A DNA stretch of 64,000 nucleotides from Listeria_A hofi (GTDB taxonomy: Bacteria; Bacillota; Bacilli; Lactobacillales; Listeriaceae), in contig NZ_CAUYTL010000014.1 of NCBI RefSeq assembly GCF_963575615.1, positions 1 through 64,000 on the forward strand, given 5' to 3'. The notes under the pieces are model-generated. The model was not told where the DNA came from. It saw only the letters and a program-made list of their open reading frames with translations, and did no database searches. Shown here piece by piece: positions 43,836 through 52,614 of the stretch. The stretch's first letter is position 1, and the number at the start of each line of letters is the position of its first letter. A program made the position numbers and the translations under genes.

Positions 43836-43850
43836 GAAGGAGGAAACGAT

Positions 43851-44453
43851 GTGTATCAAGCATGCAAGGGTAAGGGAGATATTGCCATCGCGCTCGTACT
43901 ATTAGCTATTTTTTCACCAGTTTTGCTGGTTCTAGGCGTTCTCATTGCGATTATTAATGGACGACCTATTATTTTTAAACAAGTACGCGTGGGGGAAGGT
44001 GAGAAGCTATTCACCATTTATAAATTCTGCACGATGAATCACATGAAGGATTCAGAAGGCAACTTACTACCAGACGACCAACGACTCACGTTATTTGGTA
44101 AAATTCTCCGAAAAACGAGCCTCGATGAACTGCCACAGTTATGGAATATCGTCAAAGGAGATATGGCGTTTATCGGCCCGAGACCTTTGCGTGATGCGTA
44201 TTTACCGCTTTATTCCGATGAACAACGCAAACGCCACAACGTTAAACCTGGCATCACTGGTTGGGCACAAGTGAATGGTCGTAATGCAATTAGTTGGGAA
44301 GAAAAATTTCGCTTAGATGTACATTATACGCAACATCGTAGTTTCCGTTTAGATATGAAAATCCTAGTACTAACTGTTCAAAAGGTACTTTTCGCACATG
44401 GGGTCAGTCAAGCAGGGCAAGTCACAGTTGAGAAGTTTCAAGGGAGCAAGTAA
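43851..44453 (+). CDS. Phosphoglycosyl transferase (initiating sugar transferase)
   Basis: A 200-aa monotopic phosphoglycosyl transferase of the PglC/EpsL type: one N-terminal membrane helix (ALVLLAIFSPVLLVLGVLIAI), FKQVRVGEGEKLFTIYKFCTM, then the conserved LRKTSLDELPQLWNIVKGDMAFIGPRPL with the Asp-Glu catalytic pair. It transfers a sugar-1-phosphate to undecaprenyl phosphate, starting the repeat unit. Its small size matches enzymes that use bacillosamine-type sugars, in line with the dehydratase and aminotransferase genes. The GTG follows AAGGAGGAAA. Confidence 0.92.
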   Translation: MYQACKGKGDIAIALVLLAIFSPVLLVLGVLIAIINGRPIIFKQVRVGEGEKLFTIYKFCTMNHMKDSEGNLLPDDQRLTLFGKILRKTSLDELPQLWNIVKGDMAFIGPRPLRDAYLPLYSDEQRKRHNVKPGITGWAQVNGRNAISWEEKFRLDVHYTQHRSFRLDMKILVLTVQKVLFAHGVSQAGQVTVEKFQGSK

Positions 44454-44471
44454 AGAAAGTAGGCGAACAAT

Positions 44472-45629
44472 TTGAAGCATATACCGCTTAGTATCCCACA
44501 TTTGAGTGGGAATGAAATGGAATATATTAGGGAAGCTGTCGATTCTAATTGGGTCGCTCCACTAGGGCCGAATGTAGATGAGATGGAGCGCCTCGCTAAA
44601 GAATACACAGGAGCTAAGGCGGCGCTCGCAACCAATTCAGGAACCGCTGCAATTCATCTTGCATTAGCTACGATGGAAGTAGGCAGTGGAGATGTTGTAT
44701 TTTGTCAAAGCTTCACATTTATTGCCTCCGCGAATCCGATTGTTTATCAAGGCGCGACACCAGTTTTCATCGACTCAGAACCCGATACATGGAATATGTC
44801 GCCAGAAGCTTTGAGAAGGGCACTAGAGGATTCTGCAACAACTGGAAGCCTTCCTAAAGCAATTATTGTCGTTCATCTTTATGGTCAAAGCGCAAAAATG
44901 GATGAACTACAAGCGCTGGCGGATGCATATGGGGTGCCAATATTAGAAGATGCGGCAGAATCATTAGGGGCTACTTATAAAGGGAAGCAAACAGGAACGA
45001 TTGGTAAAGCAGGAATCTTCTCTTTTAACGGCAACAAAATTATTACCACATCAGGTGGAGGCATGTTGGTATCGAATGATAGCGCGTTTATCGAACAAGC
45101 GCGAAAATTGTCCACACAAGCAAAGGAAGTCGCACCATATTATTTGCATGAAAAAAATGGCTTTAATTATCGTATGAGTAACATTTCTGCGGGCATTGGT
45201 ATTGCGCAATTTGGCGTATTACCAAGCAGAATTCTAACCAAACGATTTATTTTTGACTACTATACGAAGCATTTCTCGGCTAATCCTTATGTAGAGATGC
45301 ATGCCGAAATGGTACAAACCTACAATAACTATTGGTTGAGCACATTAACACTACACTCCGTAAATCCAAAAGAGGTACTCGAAGCTTTGGCGGCGCAACA
45401 GATTGAAGCGCGATTGCTTTGGAAACCAATGCATACACAGCCTTGTTTTGCGGGTTGCACCTTTTATGCACACGAGGAAACAGCGACACCAGTTAGCGAG
45501 CAATTATTTGCGACAGGGCTATGTTTACCCTCTACGACAAGCATGACAGAATCCGAACTAAAGAGAGTAGTAGAAGCACTTCAACTAGCTACATTAGGGG
45601 TACAAGAAAAGCGTGAAATCGAGGTTTAA
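44472..45629 (+). CDS. DegT/DnrJ/EryC1 sugar aminotransferase (PglE/EpsN-like)
   Basis: A 385-aa PLP aminotransferase of nucleotide-sugar metabolism. Conserved blocks are ALATNSGTAAIHLAL, LEDAAESLGATYKGKQTG and the PLP-lysine motif FSFNGNKIITTSGGGM. It aminates the 4-keto sugar made by the dehydratase, giving a UDP-4-amino-4,6-dideoxy sugar. The NeuD-like acyltransferases further on could acetylate that amine. The start is TTG 44472. The last codons overlap the alternative start of wzy. Confidence 0.92.
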   Translation: MKHIPLSIPHLSGNEMEYIREAVDSNWVAPLGPNVDEMERLAKEYTGAKAALATNSGTAAIHLALATMEVGSGDVVFCQSFTFIASANPIVYQGATPVFIDSEPDTWNMSPEALRRALEDSATTGSLPKAIIVVHLYGQSAKMDELQALADAYGVPILEDAAESLGATYKGKQTGTIGKAGIFSFNGNKIITTSGGGMLVSNDSAFIEQARKLSTQAKEVAPYYLHEKNGFNYRMSNISAGIGIAQFGVLPSRILTKRFIFDYYTKHFSANPYVEMHAEMVQTYNNYWLSTLTLHSVNPKEVLEALAAQQIEARLLWKPMHTQPCFAGCTFYAHEETATPVSEQLFATGLCLPSTTSMTESELKRVVEALQLATLGVQEKREIEV

Positions 45630-45633
45630 AAAC

Positions 45634-47076
45634 ATGGAACAAACGAAATCAAATAATAATTTTTGGCTTCGAATGATACTGCACTGGGTGGTTTATATCG
45701 GTTGTTTTGTCAGTTTTGCCATTATTAGTTTTGGTACCAAGCAGGCCGGATATGAATGGTTGGGACTTCTGCCAATCGCCTTTGCACTTAGCTATAGCTT
45801 GGTTTTGGCTAAATCGCTCAAGCAAGAATTACGCATTTTTAACTTGGTGTTGACAGTGATGCAGTTTTTGCGATTTGTAGTGATGCCGATGATGTTAGTA
45901 TATGCCAACTATTATGGCGGCAGGTCACCTGTTGCACTAAAGCCAGATTCGATTGAGAAAGCAATGTTGTTGATGGTTTACGAACTAGCCATTCTATCGC
46001 TCACAATTTTTATACTGGATCAGCGTGCGAAACGAAAGAAGCCTACTCCAATACAAAAACCACTGACCAAGCGACCGCAAAATGGGATGTATTATCTGTT
46101 GTTTATCGTTTCCATTGCTAGCCTCCTTGCTTACCCAAGTGTTTTGCATAAAATTGGGTTCTTTATGCCAGGTGCTGGTGGGTCGGTGGAAAATGCGTCT
46201 TTAATTACAGCATTGACTGGCTTTATTTTCATGGTTGCCAAACAGATTTTTTTCTTAATCGTGCTTTGGTTTTGTCATCAAAAATATACGAAAAAGGGAC
46301 AATATTTTTACGTTTGGCTGGCGGCTATTGCTGTATTTGTGAACATCGGGATTTTTATGGGAACAAATCGTGCAGATATCGTGATTACTGCGGTTGCTTC
46401 GGTCTTGATTTTCCGCCAGTTGTTTCCGCATTTCTTCAAACATTTACTCCTTAGTGTGAGTTTGATTATACCCGCTATGCTTTCGGTTATCGCGGCATTC
46501 CGAAAAATTTCTTCTATTTCAGACGGTGGTAGTAAACTGATTGATTATACCGATAAGCTTCAGGTGTACTTGGCTGGTCCGTATAATGTCGCGATGGCAC
46601 TGGAAACAAAGCATCTATTTCCGGAAGCTGGTAATTTTAGCGTTTTCCTCTATAACATTTTCCGACCGATGATTGGTATAGGATCGTTTATATCTGATTG
46701 GCCGATTAAATATTCATCATTGTACTTCAATGAGCGTTATTTTTTCTCCGATCATATGACGCAAATTATTCCAATGGTAGGGCAAGGAAATCTATTTTTT
46801 GGTTTTATTTTTGCACCGATTCTTGGTGTAGCCGTTATCTGTTTTGCGTATTTCTTACACGCGAAGAAGCTACAGAGTGAACAAATTGAAATTTACTACA
46901 TTCTAACCCTTGCATGCGCGCGTTTGGGGATGATGGTCGGGCAAAATGTAACGATTCTAGTCAATGACCTCAGTTTTAACTTATCGCTGTTTCTGATTGT
47001 CTATTGGCTGAACAAGAAAATCATTCTAACTCGCCAAAGTCACCAAAAATTCGTTGCAAACAGAGGAGACATCTAG
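45634..47076 (+). CDS. Wzy-like polysaccharide polymerase
   Basis: A 480-aa integral membrane protein with about 12 transmembrane helices and a large loop containing a conserved-looking GTNRADIVITAV segment, followed by FRKISSISDGGSK. Its position between the aminotransferase and Wzx, together with topology, identifies it as the O-antigen/EPS polymerase. Wzy proteins share little sequence. The ATG 45634 comes five bases after the aminotransferase stop. Confidence 0.75.
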   Translation: MEQTKSNNNFWLRMILHWVVYIGCFVSFAIISFGTKQAGYEWLGLLPIAFALSYSLVLAKSLKQELRIFNLVLTVMQFLRFVVMPMMLVYANYYGGRSPVALKPDSIEKAMLLMVYELAILSLTIFILDQRAKRKKPTPIQKPLTKRPQNGMYYLLFIVSIASLLAYPSVLHKIGFFMPGAGGSVENASLITALTGFIFMVAKQIFFLIVLWFCHQKYTKKGQYFYVWLAAIAVFVNIGIFMGTNRADIVITAVASVLIFRQLFPHFFKHLLLSVSLIIPAMLSVIAAFRKISSISDGGSKLIDYTDKLQVYLAGPYNVAMALETKHLFPEAGNFSVFLYNIFRPMIGIGSFISDWPIKYSSLYFNERYFFSDHMTQIIPMVGQGNLFFGFIFAPILGVAVICFAYFLHAKKLQSEQIEIYYILTLACARLGMMVGQNVTILVNDLSFNLSLFLIVYWLNKKIILTRQSHQKFVANRGDI

Positions 47077-47078
47077 TC

Positions 47079-48317
47079 ATGCATGCCATCAAAAAAATAT
47101 TGTTAAGCTCTTATGGAATGACCTTATTTAAAAAAGGAGTTGTAATCCTTACTGGTTTGCTCTCTGTTGTCTTTATGACACGTTACCTGGGTCCAACCTT
47201 AAAAGGGGAATATGCCTACTATATGAATTTTATCAATATTGGTGTATCGGTTTTAAATATGGGAATCTCGCTCGTCTATGTTAACTATAAGCGGCGAGAA
47301 ACAACCCCCAACCAGTTTCGTGCGACCTTTGTTGCCTTATCGATTTTTCAATATACGCTCTATATAGGTATTGCTGTTGCGATGTATTTTGTAGGGCAGT
47401 CGATAAATTACGTGACTATTATGGTACTTATCGCGCTGAATGTTTTAAGTATCCAATTAACACAAATTAACCTCGTTGAAAACATCAAAAAACACACGAT
47501 CATCGCAATTGTCACGGCTATTTCGAATTGCGCATTGACCGCTGTCGTCTATTTTTTAGCCCCACAGTTCGTTTTTATCGCATTACTCGTTTATGCGGCT
47601 AAAAATGTAGTTCCAATCGTCATGACATTACTTGCAAGTAAGCCAGAACCAAGTCAGTTGATGCGGCGGAAACAAAAAAGTATCAAAGTATGGAAATGGA
47701 CCACAATCACGCGCCAAGGCATTTTACCAATGATTGTGACGTGTCTCATTGCCCTCAATTATCGTATGGATATCTTATTTTTAGGATGGTTTCATGTGGC
47801 AGCAGCGGATATTGGTCTGTACAGTACCGGTGTTCAACTCGCCGAATACGCTTGGATGTTGCCGGATGTCTTTAAAGAAGTCATGCTGAATAAAAATGCG
47901 AAACGCGATGCGATTAGTAGTTTAACTTTTTCGATTCGAATGGCATCTACGCTCGTTTTATCATTCATTGTATTTATGGCTATATTTGGCCAATACCTTA
48001 TTATTTTCTTATTTGGCGCTGAATTTGCGGGTGCTTATTTTACCACTTTGTTAATGTTCCTCGCTATTCCATTTATTATTTACTCAAAAATTATTGGGAC
48101 ACTTTTTAGTGCGCAAGGCAGATGGGGTTTTTACCTCTGGACGCTGATTGTTAGCGTGATTGTCAGATCGGCTGTGGCTTCGATTATGTCGTATGCGATT
48201 TGTGGATTGATGTGTGTACTTTGGCTGAGGAAGCATTATCAAGTGAAGTGGCGGGAATTGTTTTTGGTCACAAAGGAAGATTGTCGAATGATTGTTGGAT
48301 TTATAAAGAAGAGCTGA
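47079..48317 (+). CDS. Wzx-type flippase
   Basis: A 412-aa MATE/MVF-type lipid-linked oligosaccharide flippase, about 12 helices: VFMTRYLGPTLKGEYAYYMNFINIGVSVLNMGIS at the N-terminus and LIIFLFGAEFAGAY, SKIIGTLFSAQGRWGFYLW near the C-terminus. The ATG at 47079 follows GAGGAG. The longer frame upstream lies inside wzy. A degraded copy of the last ~120 codons is found at 54.2-54.57 kb. Confidence 0.85.
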   Translation: MHAIKKILLSSYGMTLFKKGVVILTGLLSVVFMTRYLGPTLKGEYAYYMNFINIGVSVLNMGISLVYVNYKRRETTPNQFRATFVALSIFQYTLYIGIAVAMYFVGQSINYVTIMVLIALNVLSIQLTQINLVENIKKHTIIAIVTAISNCALTAVVYFLAPQFVFIALLVYAAKNVVPIVMTLLASKPEPSQLMRRKQKSIKVWKWTTITRQGILPMIVTCLIALNYRMDILFLGWFHVAAADIGLYSTGVQLAEYAWMLPDVFKEVMLNKNAKRDAISSLTFSIRMASTLVLSFIVFMAIFGQYLIIFLFGAEFAGAYFTTLLMFLAIPFIIYSKIIGTLFSAQGRWGFYLWTLIVSVIVRSAVASIMSYAICGLMCVLWLRKHYQVKWRELFLVTKEDCRMIVGFIKKS

Positions 48318-48600
48318 AAACGCCCGTTAGAGCCGAAAAAATTTGTTAGGGGGCGCAGATAAATCCCGCTTTTGGATTTTTCGAAGGCCACGAAAATTTC
48401 GAGGATCTGGCGTGAGAAGCCGGATCAGGAAAAGGAAGAGCTGAAAACGTCCGCTAGAACAAGTATGGGTGATTGATTCGGAATGCTTAATATGGGCGTG
48501 AGGTGGGAAGGTAAGTCGGATTTTGTGCTCGGTAAAGTTATATTAAGGAACGAATGCTCACTGCGTTCGCACTCATATTGAGGTTCTAAATCGACAAGAG
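48309..48600 (+). repeat. Gap before wzz with a ~25-bp imperfect direct repeat
   Basis: The end of wzx (AGAGCTGAAAACGCCCGTTAG, from about 48311) recurs with two mismatches near 48437 (AGAGCTGAAAACGTCCGCTAG). The 283-bp gap holds no recognisable gene. It reads like a small local duplication. No TTTTAGGAAA promoter is present in front of this first wzz. Confidence 0.5.
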
Positions 48601-48636
48601 ATGTCTCATAAGAACCACAACAAAGGAGCGATTTTT

Positions 48637-49368
48637 TTGTCAAATAGTAATACAGTTATTTCACTAAAAGACACGATGAAGATTATAAAGAAAAACATCT
48701 GGATTATCTTAGCTATTATTATTTTTGCGTGTGCATCCATGTTTGCGGTTGTGAATTTTGTTTTAGTCCCACAATACCAAGCAACATCACAGATTTTAGT
48801 CATTCAAAACACGGATAAAGCGGATAATAACGTCCAGAATTCTGAGGTGCAGGCTAATTTACAGATGGTCAATACGTATAGCGCAATGCTCAAAAGCCCA
48901 CTGGTCCTTGATAAGGTTTCGGACAAGTTGAAGGGTAAATATTCCTCGGGTGAACTGGGTAAAAAAATGGTGACGAGCAATGATCAGAATTCGCAAATCA
49001 TCAATATTACGGTAAAAGACGAGAATCAAGCCATGGCAGCGACGATTGCGAATCAAACGGCTGCCGTTTTTAAAGATAATTTACCAGTGATTATGAAAGA
49101 TAAATCAGTAACAATCATGTCTCCTGCGAAAGTATTAAGCCATCCGCATCCGACCTTTCCTAACAAAACGATGCTGTATACGATGAGTCTTGTTGTCGGA
49201 ATTATTTTAGCCGGTTTGATTTGCTTCCTACGAGAAATACTGGAAAGGCTAGATATCACTGTGCTTGGAGTTATATCCAACATCCCAGATAATACGATTA
49301 GAAAGAGACAGGAATATGATTTGATGCATGAAAAACATATGGAGGCGAGTCCCGTTTATGAGAAATAA
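48637..49368 (+). CDS. Wzz/CapA-type chain-length modulator, copy 1
   Basis: A 243-aa polysaccharide co-polymerase with two transmembrane helices (about residues 17-40 and 175-195) and the extracytoplasmic domain between (NFVLVPQYQATSQILVIQNTDKADNNVQNSEVQANLQMVNTYS shared family core). It activates the BY-kinase encoded next and sets chain length. TTG 48637 follows AAAGGAG, matching the TTG start in copy 2. Compared with copy 2 it lacks about 11 residues just after the second helix (DTSIKTEEQIT in copy 2), an in-frame deletion of about 33 nt. Confidence 0.85.
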   Translation: MSNSNTVISLKDTMKIIKKNIWIILAIIIFACASMFAVVNFVLVPQYQATSQILVIQNTDKADNNVQNSEVQANLQMVNTYSAMLKSPLVLDKVSDKLKGKYSSGELGKKMVTSNDQNSQIINITVKDENQAMAATIANQTAAVFKDNLPVIMKDKSVTIMSPAKVLSHPHPTFPNKTMLYTMSLVVGIILAGLICFLREILERLDITVLGVISNIPDNTIRKRQEYDLMHEKHMEASPVYEK

Positions 49369-50053
49369 ATCGAAGCAAAAGAAAAATAACCGGAAAAAGC
49401 TGATTACCTTTTTTGATCCGCGTTCATCCATTTCAGAAGAGTTCACATCCGTCAAAATAAATATCGAGTTCGCATCAATTGGTCGGGAAACAAAAGTCAT
49501 TATGGTAACCTCGGCGGAACCAGATGCTGGGAAATCAATCGTGTCTTCTAATTTGGCTGTTGTGTATGCACAGCAAGGGAAGAAAACACTGATTATTGAT
49601 CTTGACCTGAGAAAACCGACGCAACACCGTGTCTTTTTTAGCAATAATGAGATAGGTATTACAGGTTTACTTTTACGCCCTGATATGCGGAGTACGGCAA
49701 TTCAAGAAACCGAAGTAAACTATCTTCAAGTGCTGACATCTGGCCATATCCCGCCTAATCCAGTCGAGATTTTAAACACACAGGCTCTGGCCGATTTAGT
49801 AGCCGAATTCCGTGAAGAGTACGATCAAATTATTATCGATGCACCGCCAGTTCTTGTTGCAGCGGATACACGATTAATTGCTCGTTTGGCAGATGGCATT
49901 GTCTTTGTTATTAAAAGTGGGAAATCCGAGTATAAAAAAACGGCAAAATCCCTAGAACTACTTCAGCAAACACATACCAAAATACTAGGTGCAGTACTAA
50001 ATAATCCTGCGTTAAAGGCGACACAAGCCTATTATACGTACGGTGAAAATTAA
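49358..50053 (+). CDS. BY-kinase (CpsD/CapB-type tyrosine autokinase), copy 1
   Basis: A 231-aa bacterial tyrosine kinase. Walker A is SAEPDAGKS (about residues 51-59), Walker A' is LIIDLDLRKPT and Walker B is IIIDAPP. The C-terminus ends in a short tyrosine cluster, YYTYG. It autophosphorylates and, with Wzz, controls polymer export. The ATG overlaps the wzz stop by 11 nt behind GGAGGCGAG. No PHP-type (CpsB) or low-molecular-weight phosphatase gene is present in the window. Confidence 0.92.
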   Translation: MRNKSKQKKNNRKKLITFFDPRSSISEEFTSVKINIEFASIGRETKVIMVTSAEPDAGKSIVSSNLAVVYAQQGKKTLIIDLDLRKPTQHRVFFSNNEIGITGLLLRPDMRSTAIQETEVNYLQVLTSGHIPPNPVEILNTQALADLVAEFREEYDQIIIDAPPVLVAADTRLIARLADGIVFVIKSGKSEYKKTAKSLELLQQTHTKILGAVLNNPALKATQAYYTYGEN

Positions 50054-50077
50054 ACTGGCGGAAGGATTGAGATACCG

Positions 50078-50731
50078 ATGAAGAAAAAGCTTGTGATGAT
50101 TGGTGATGGTAGTGTTGCAAAAATGGCGAAAGAAATCGTTGCACTAACCGACACATATGAACTAATTGCGGTATTAGATGACAAATACGTTGACAGTTAC
50201 CAGACTCAGGATGGTGTTTATGTTGGGCCTTTTACCGATAGTATGCAATTAAGTTTAGCTGATGTTTTTTTTATCGCTATTGGCAGTAATGAGAAGCGCG
50301 CTGAAATCTTTACGTTGTTACAAGAGCCAATGGAAAAATACCCAAACTTGATACACCCATCAGCTATTATTTCACCAAATGCACGGATTGGGTACGGTAA
50401 TTTTATTATGGCTGGGGCGATTATTAATGTTGATGCTACCGTGAACAACCAGTGTATTGTCAACTCAGGTTGTATTATCGGTCATGATGCAATGCTAGAA
50501 AATTTCAGCCAAACATCGCCAGGAACGGTCATTACAGGTTATGTTCATATTCAGGAAGGCGTCAATATTGGCGCTAACGTGAGCGTCATTCCTAATGTTG
50601 AAATAGGGGCATGGGCCGTTATCGGTGCAGGATCGACGGTAACACGTGATATCGCAGAAAATATAGTCGCGGTAGGTTCACCAGCGAAACTCTTAAAAGA
50701 AAGAGAGCCAAAAGAAGTAGCAATAGTATAA
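50078..50731 (+). CDS. NeuD/PglD-like sugar acyltransferase, copy 1
   Basis: A 217-aa left-handed beta-helix acyltransferase. The N-terminal Rossmann-like part (LVMIGDGSVAKMAKEIVAL) is followed by hexapeptide repeats (NARIGYGNFIMAGAIINVDA, VNSGCIIGHDAMLENFSQTSPG) and a GSPAKLLKE end. Relatives acetylate the 4-amino group of UDP-4-amino sugars (PglD) or act on sialic acid (NeuD). With the 4,6-dehydratase and aminotransferase nearby, a PglD-like role is more likely. ATG follows GGAAGGA. Confidence 0.87.
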   Translation: MKKKLVMIGDGSVAKMAKEIVALTDTYELIAVLDDKYVDSYQTQDGVYVGPFTDSMQLSLADVFFIAIGSNEKRAEIFTLLQEPMEKYPNLIHPSAIISPNARIGYGNFIMAGAIINVDATVNNQCIVNSGCIIGHDAMLENFSQTSPGTVITGYVHIQEGVNIGANVSVIPNVEIGAWAVIGAGSTVTRDIAENIVAVGSPAKLLKEREPKEVAIV

Positions 50732-50745
50732 AAGAGGTGTGGAAG

Positions 50746-51312
50746 ATGGAACATATGATTGTCATGCTCCAAAAAGGGGATAAGTTGGAAGAGAACGGGG
50801 AATATATTATTCTGTCTGGATACCTAGAGTGTAGCATGTCTAATCAGCTTTTACGTTTCTTAAGAGAAGGCGAAAGAGCGATACTAGATGATACATTTTT
50901 ACCTAAGTCACTTGTGTATAGGGCTTGTGGTATAGTCAGGTTACTAAAGCTAGAGAGCAATGCAACAAATATGTTGATAGATGAGCGTTATCAGGGGTTT
51001 GAGAAAGAAATAATAACATTGATGATAGAACGAATGGAAATGCTAACTATGCAAAAAAAGGAACGCTTAGTCCAAACGTTACTGAAGTTAGGCAAAGAAA
51101 TCGGAATCATAGAAGGAGAAAATTGTCGTATTCCGAAAGTCTGGACACAAATCGAATTAGCGAATCATATCAACTGCACGAGAGAATATCTGTTGAGCCA
51201 AAAACGAATTTTAAAAGAAGAGGGAGTCGTACTAGAAAGTCATCAGTGGATACTGCTGAATTGGGCAAAATGGAATGGAAAAGTAGGCGTTTATGAAGGA
51301 ACTTCTCAATAA
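50746..51312 (+). CDS. Crp/Fnr-family-like regulator, short N-terminus
   Basis: A 188-aa protein with a C-terminal Crp-type HTH (VWTQIELANHINCTREYLLSQKRILKEEGVV, about residues 135-165) and a long helix before it. The N-terminal cyclic-nucleotide-like domain is reduced to a few strands, so ligand binding is doubtful. ATG 50746 follows GAGGTG. A GTG at 50737 is possible. It sits 14 bp after the acyltransferase and upstream of the NO synthase gene, from which it is separated by a terminator. Confidence 0.75.
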   Translation: MEHMIVMLQKGDKLEENGEYIILSGYLECSMSNQLLRFLREGERAILDDTFLPKSLVYRACGIVRLLKLESNATNMLIDERYQGFEKEIITLMIERMEMLTMQKKERLVQTLLKLGKEIGIIEGENCRIPKVWTQIELANHINCTREYLLSQKRILKEEGVVLESHQWILLNWAKWNGKVGVYEGTSQ

Positions 51313-51330
51313 GGCGAGGAGTTCTTTTTT
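51298..51330 (+). terminator. Terminator of the EPS/regulator unit
   Basis: GAACTTCTC (51299-51307) pairs with GAGGAGTTC (51316-51324) through one wobble, followed by a T run. The regulator's stop codon lies in the loop. Confidence 0.8.
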
Positions 51331-51340
51331 AATGAGAGCA

Positions 51341-51360
51341 TATGTTAAAATAAGAACATA
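51341..51360. promoter_or_regulatory. Inverted repeat in the nos promoter
   Basis: TATGTT-N8-AACATA immediately precedes nos. The 13-mer AAAATAAGAACAT inside it (51347-51359) also occurs at 30588-30600 in front of the PrfA-like gene. It is a plausible operator for a Crp/Fnr-type protein. It is not a PrfA box. Confidence 0.45.
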
Positions 51361-51387
51361 ATCACGTTGTGGAGGGAGTCAATAAAA

Positions 51388-52509
51388 ATGTCAGTGAATA
51401 TAGAGGAAGCACTCGAGTTTATAACTAAATCCTATACAGAGTTAGGCATAGATACAGCAGGACTTGAAAAACGAGTTAATGAGGTGCAACAGGAAATCAT
51501 GCAAACGGGTACATATTCGCATACGTTGGAGGAATTAGCAATCGGTGCAAAAATGGCATGGCGGAACAGTAACCGTTGCGTTGGTAGATTATTCTGGGAT
51601 CGTATCCAAGTTGTGGACGCTAGAGAAGCGAGATCTGTACCGGAAATTTGCGAGACGCTTTTCGGGCACATCAACAAGGCAACGAATGGCGGGCAGATCC
51701 GACCTTTTATCACGATTTTTCAGCCAGGAAGTAGCGGGCCACGTATCTGGAACCATCAGTTAATTCGCTATGCTGGATATAGGTCAGAGCAAGGTATTAT
51801 TGGCGATCCAGCCTCCGTTTCTTTTACAGAAGTCTGCGAAGGGCTGGGCTGGCGCGGCACTCGTACGGAATTTGATATTTTACCACTCGTTATTCAGGAA
51901 AATGCATTAGCAACGCCAACTGTCATTGAAATTCCACCCGAACTCGTACTTGAGGTGCCAATTACACATCCAGATTTCCCATCAATCGCTGAGCTTGGTT
52001 TGCGTTGGTATGCTGTCCCAATCATCTCCGAAATGAAGCTCGAAATTGGTGGTATTACTTATCAAGCAGTACCATTCAATGGTTGGTATATGGAAACCGA
52101 AATCAGTGCGCGAAACTTCGCGGATGAAGGCCGTTACAACAAACTCACCGCTGTCGCTGAAAAAATTGGGCTAAACACGAAGCGTCCTGATTCACTCTGG
52201 AAAGATCGCGCGCTAGTTGAACTAAGTGTTGCCGTTCTTGAATCTTATCACAAAGCTAAAGTCCAAATTGTCGATCACCACACGGCAGCTCGCCAGTTCG
52301 GCCAATTCGAAGCAAACGAGCAAGCCGCTGGGCGCGAAGTCACGGGCGAGTGGGCATGGCTAATACCACCAGTTTCGCCCGCAACAACGCATATTTTCCA
52401 TCAACGCTATCCCAATAAAGTTGTCAAACCGAATTTTTTCTATCAAGACGCACCATTTGAACGCACCGAAATCATTCCTGTAAAACGTGGTGGCTGTCCG
52501 CTTCATTGA
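51388..52509 (+). CDS. nos: Bacterial nitric oxide synthase, oxygenase domain
   Basis: A 373-aa NOS oxygenase that makes nitric oxide and citrulline from arginine, using generic cellular reductases since no reductase domain is attached. The heme-thiolate cysteine is Cys64 in NSNRCVGRLFWD. The substrate glutamate lies in NGWYMETEISARNF, with upstream GLRWYAVPIISEMKLEIGG and the C-terminal pterin/heme region FHQRYPNKVVKPNFFYQ. Length fits Bacillus and Staphylococcus NOS. The ATG follows GGAGGGAG. It appears monocistronic. In related Firmicutes the product protects against oxidative stress and antibiotics. Confidence 0.95.
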   Translation: MSVNIEEALEFITKSYTELGIDTAGLEKRVNEVQQEIMQTGTYSHTLEELAIGAKMAWRNSNRCVGRLFWDRIQVVDAREARSVPEICETLFGHINKATNGGQIRPFITIFQPGSSGPRIWNHQLIRYAGYRSEQGIIGDPASVSFTEVCEGLGWRGTRTEFDILPLVIQENALATPTVIEIPPELVLEVPITHPDFPSIAELGLRWYAVPIISEMKLEIGGITYQAVPFNGWYMETEISARNFADEGRYNKLTAVAEKIGLNTKRPDSLWKDRALVELSVAVLESYHKAKVQIVDHHTAARQFGQFEANEQAAGREVTGEWAWLIPPVSPATTHIFHQRYPNKVVKPNFFYQDAPFERTEIIPVKRGGCPLH

Positions 52510-52614
52510 GTTGCAAAATACTATGTAAAAATGGTAACATAGAAGTATCCAGAAGCTTATGTTAGCTTATACGCATAAGACGGATAAATATATTTATCGA
52601 ATGGAGTTTTTACG

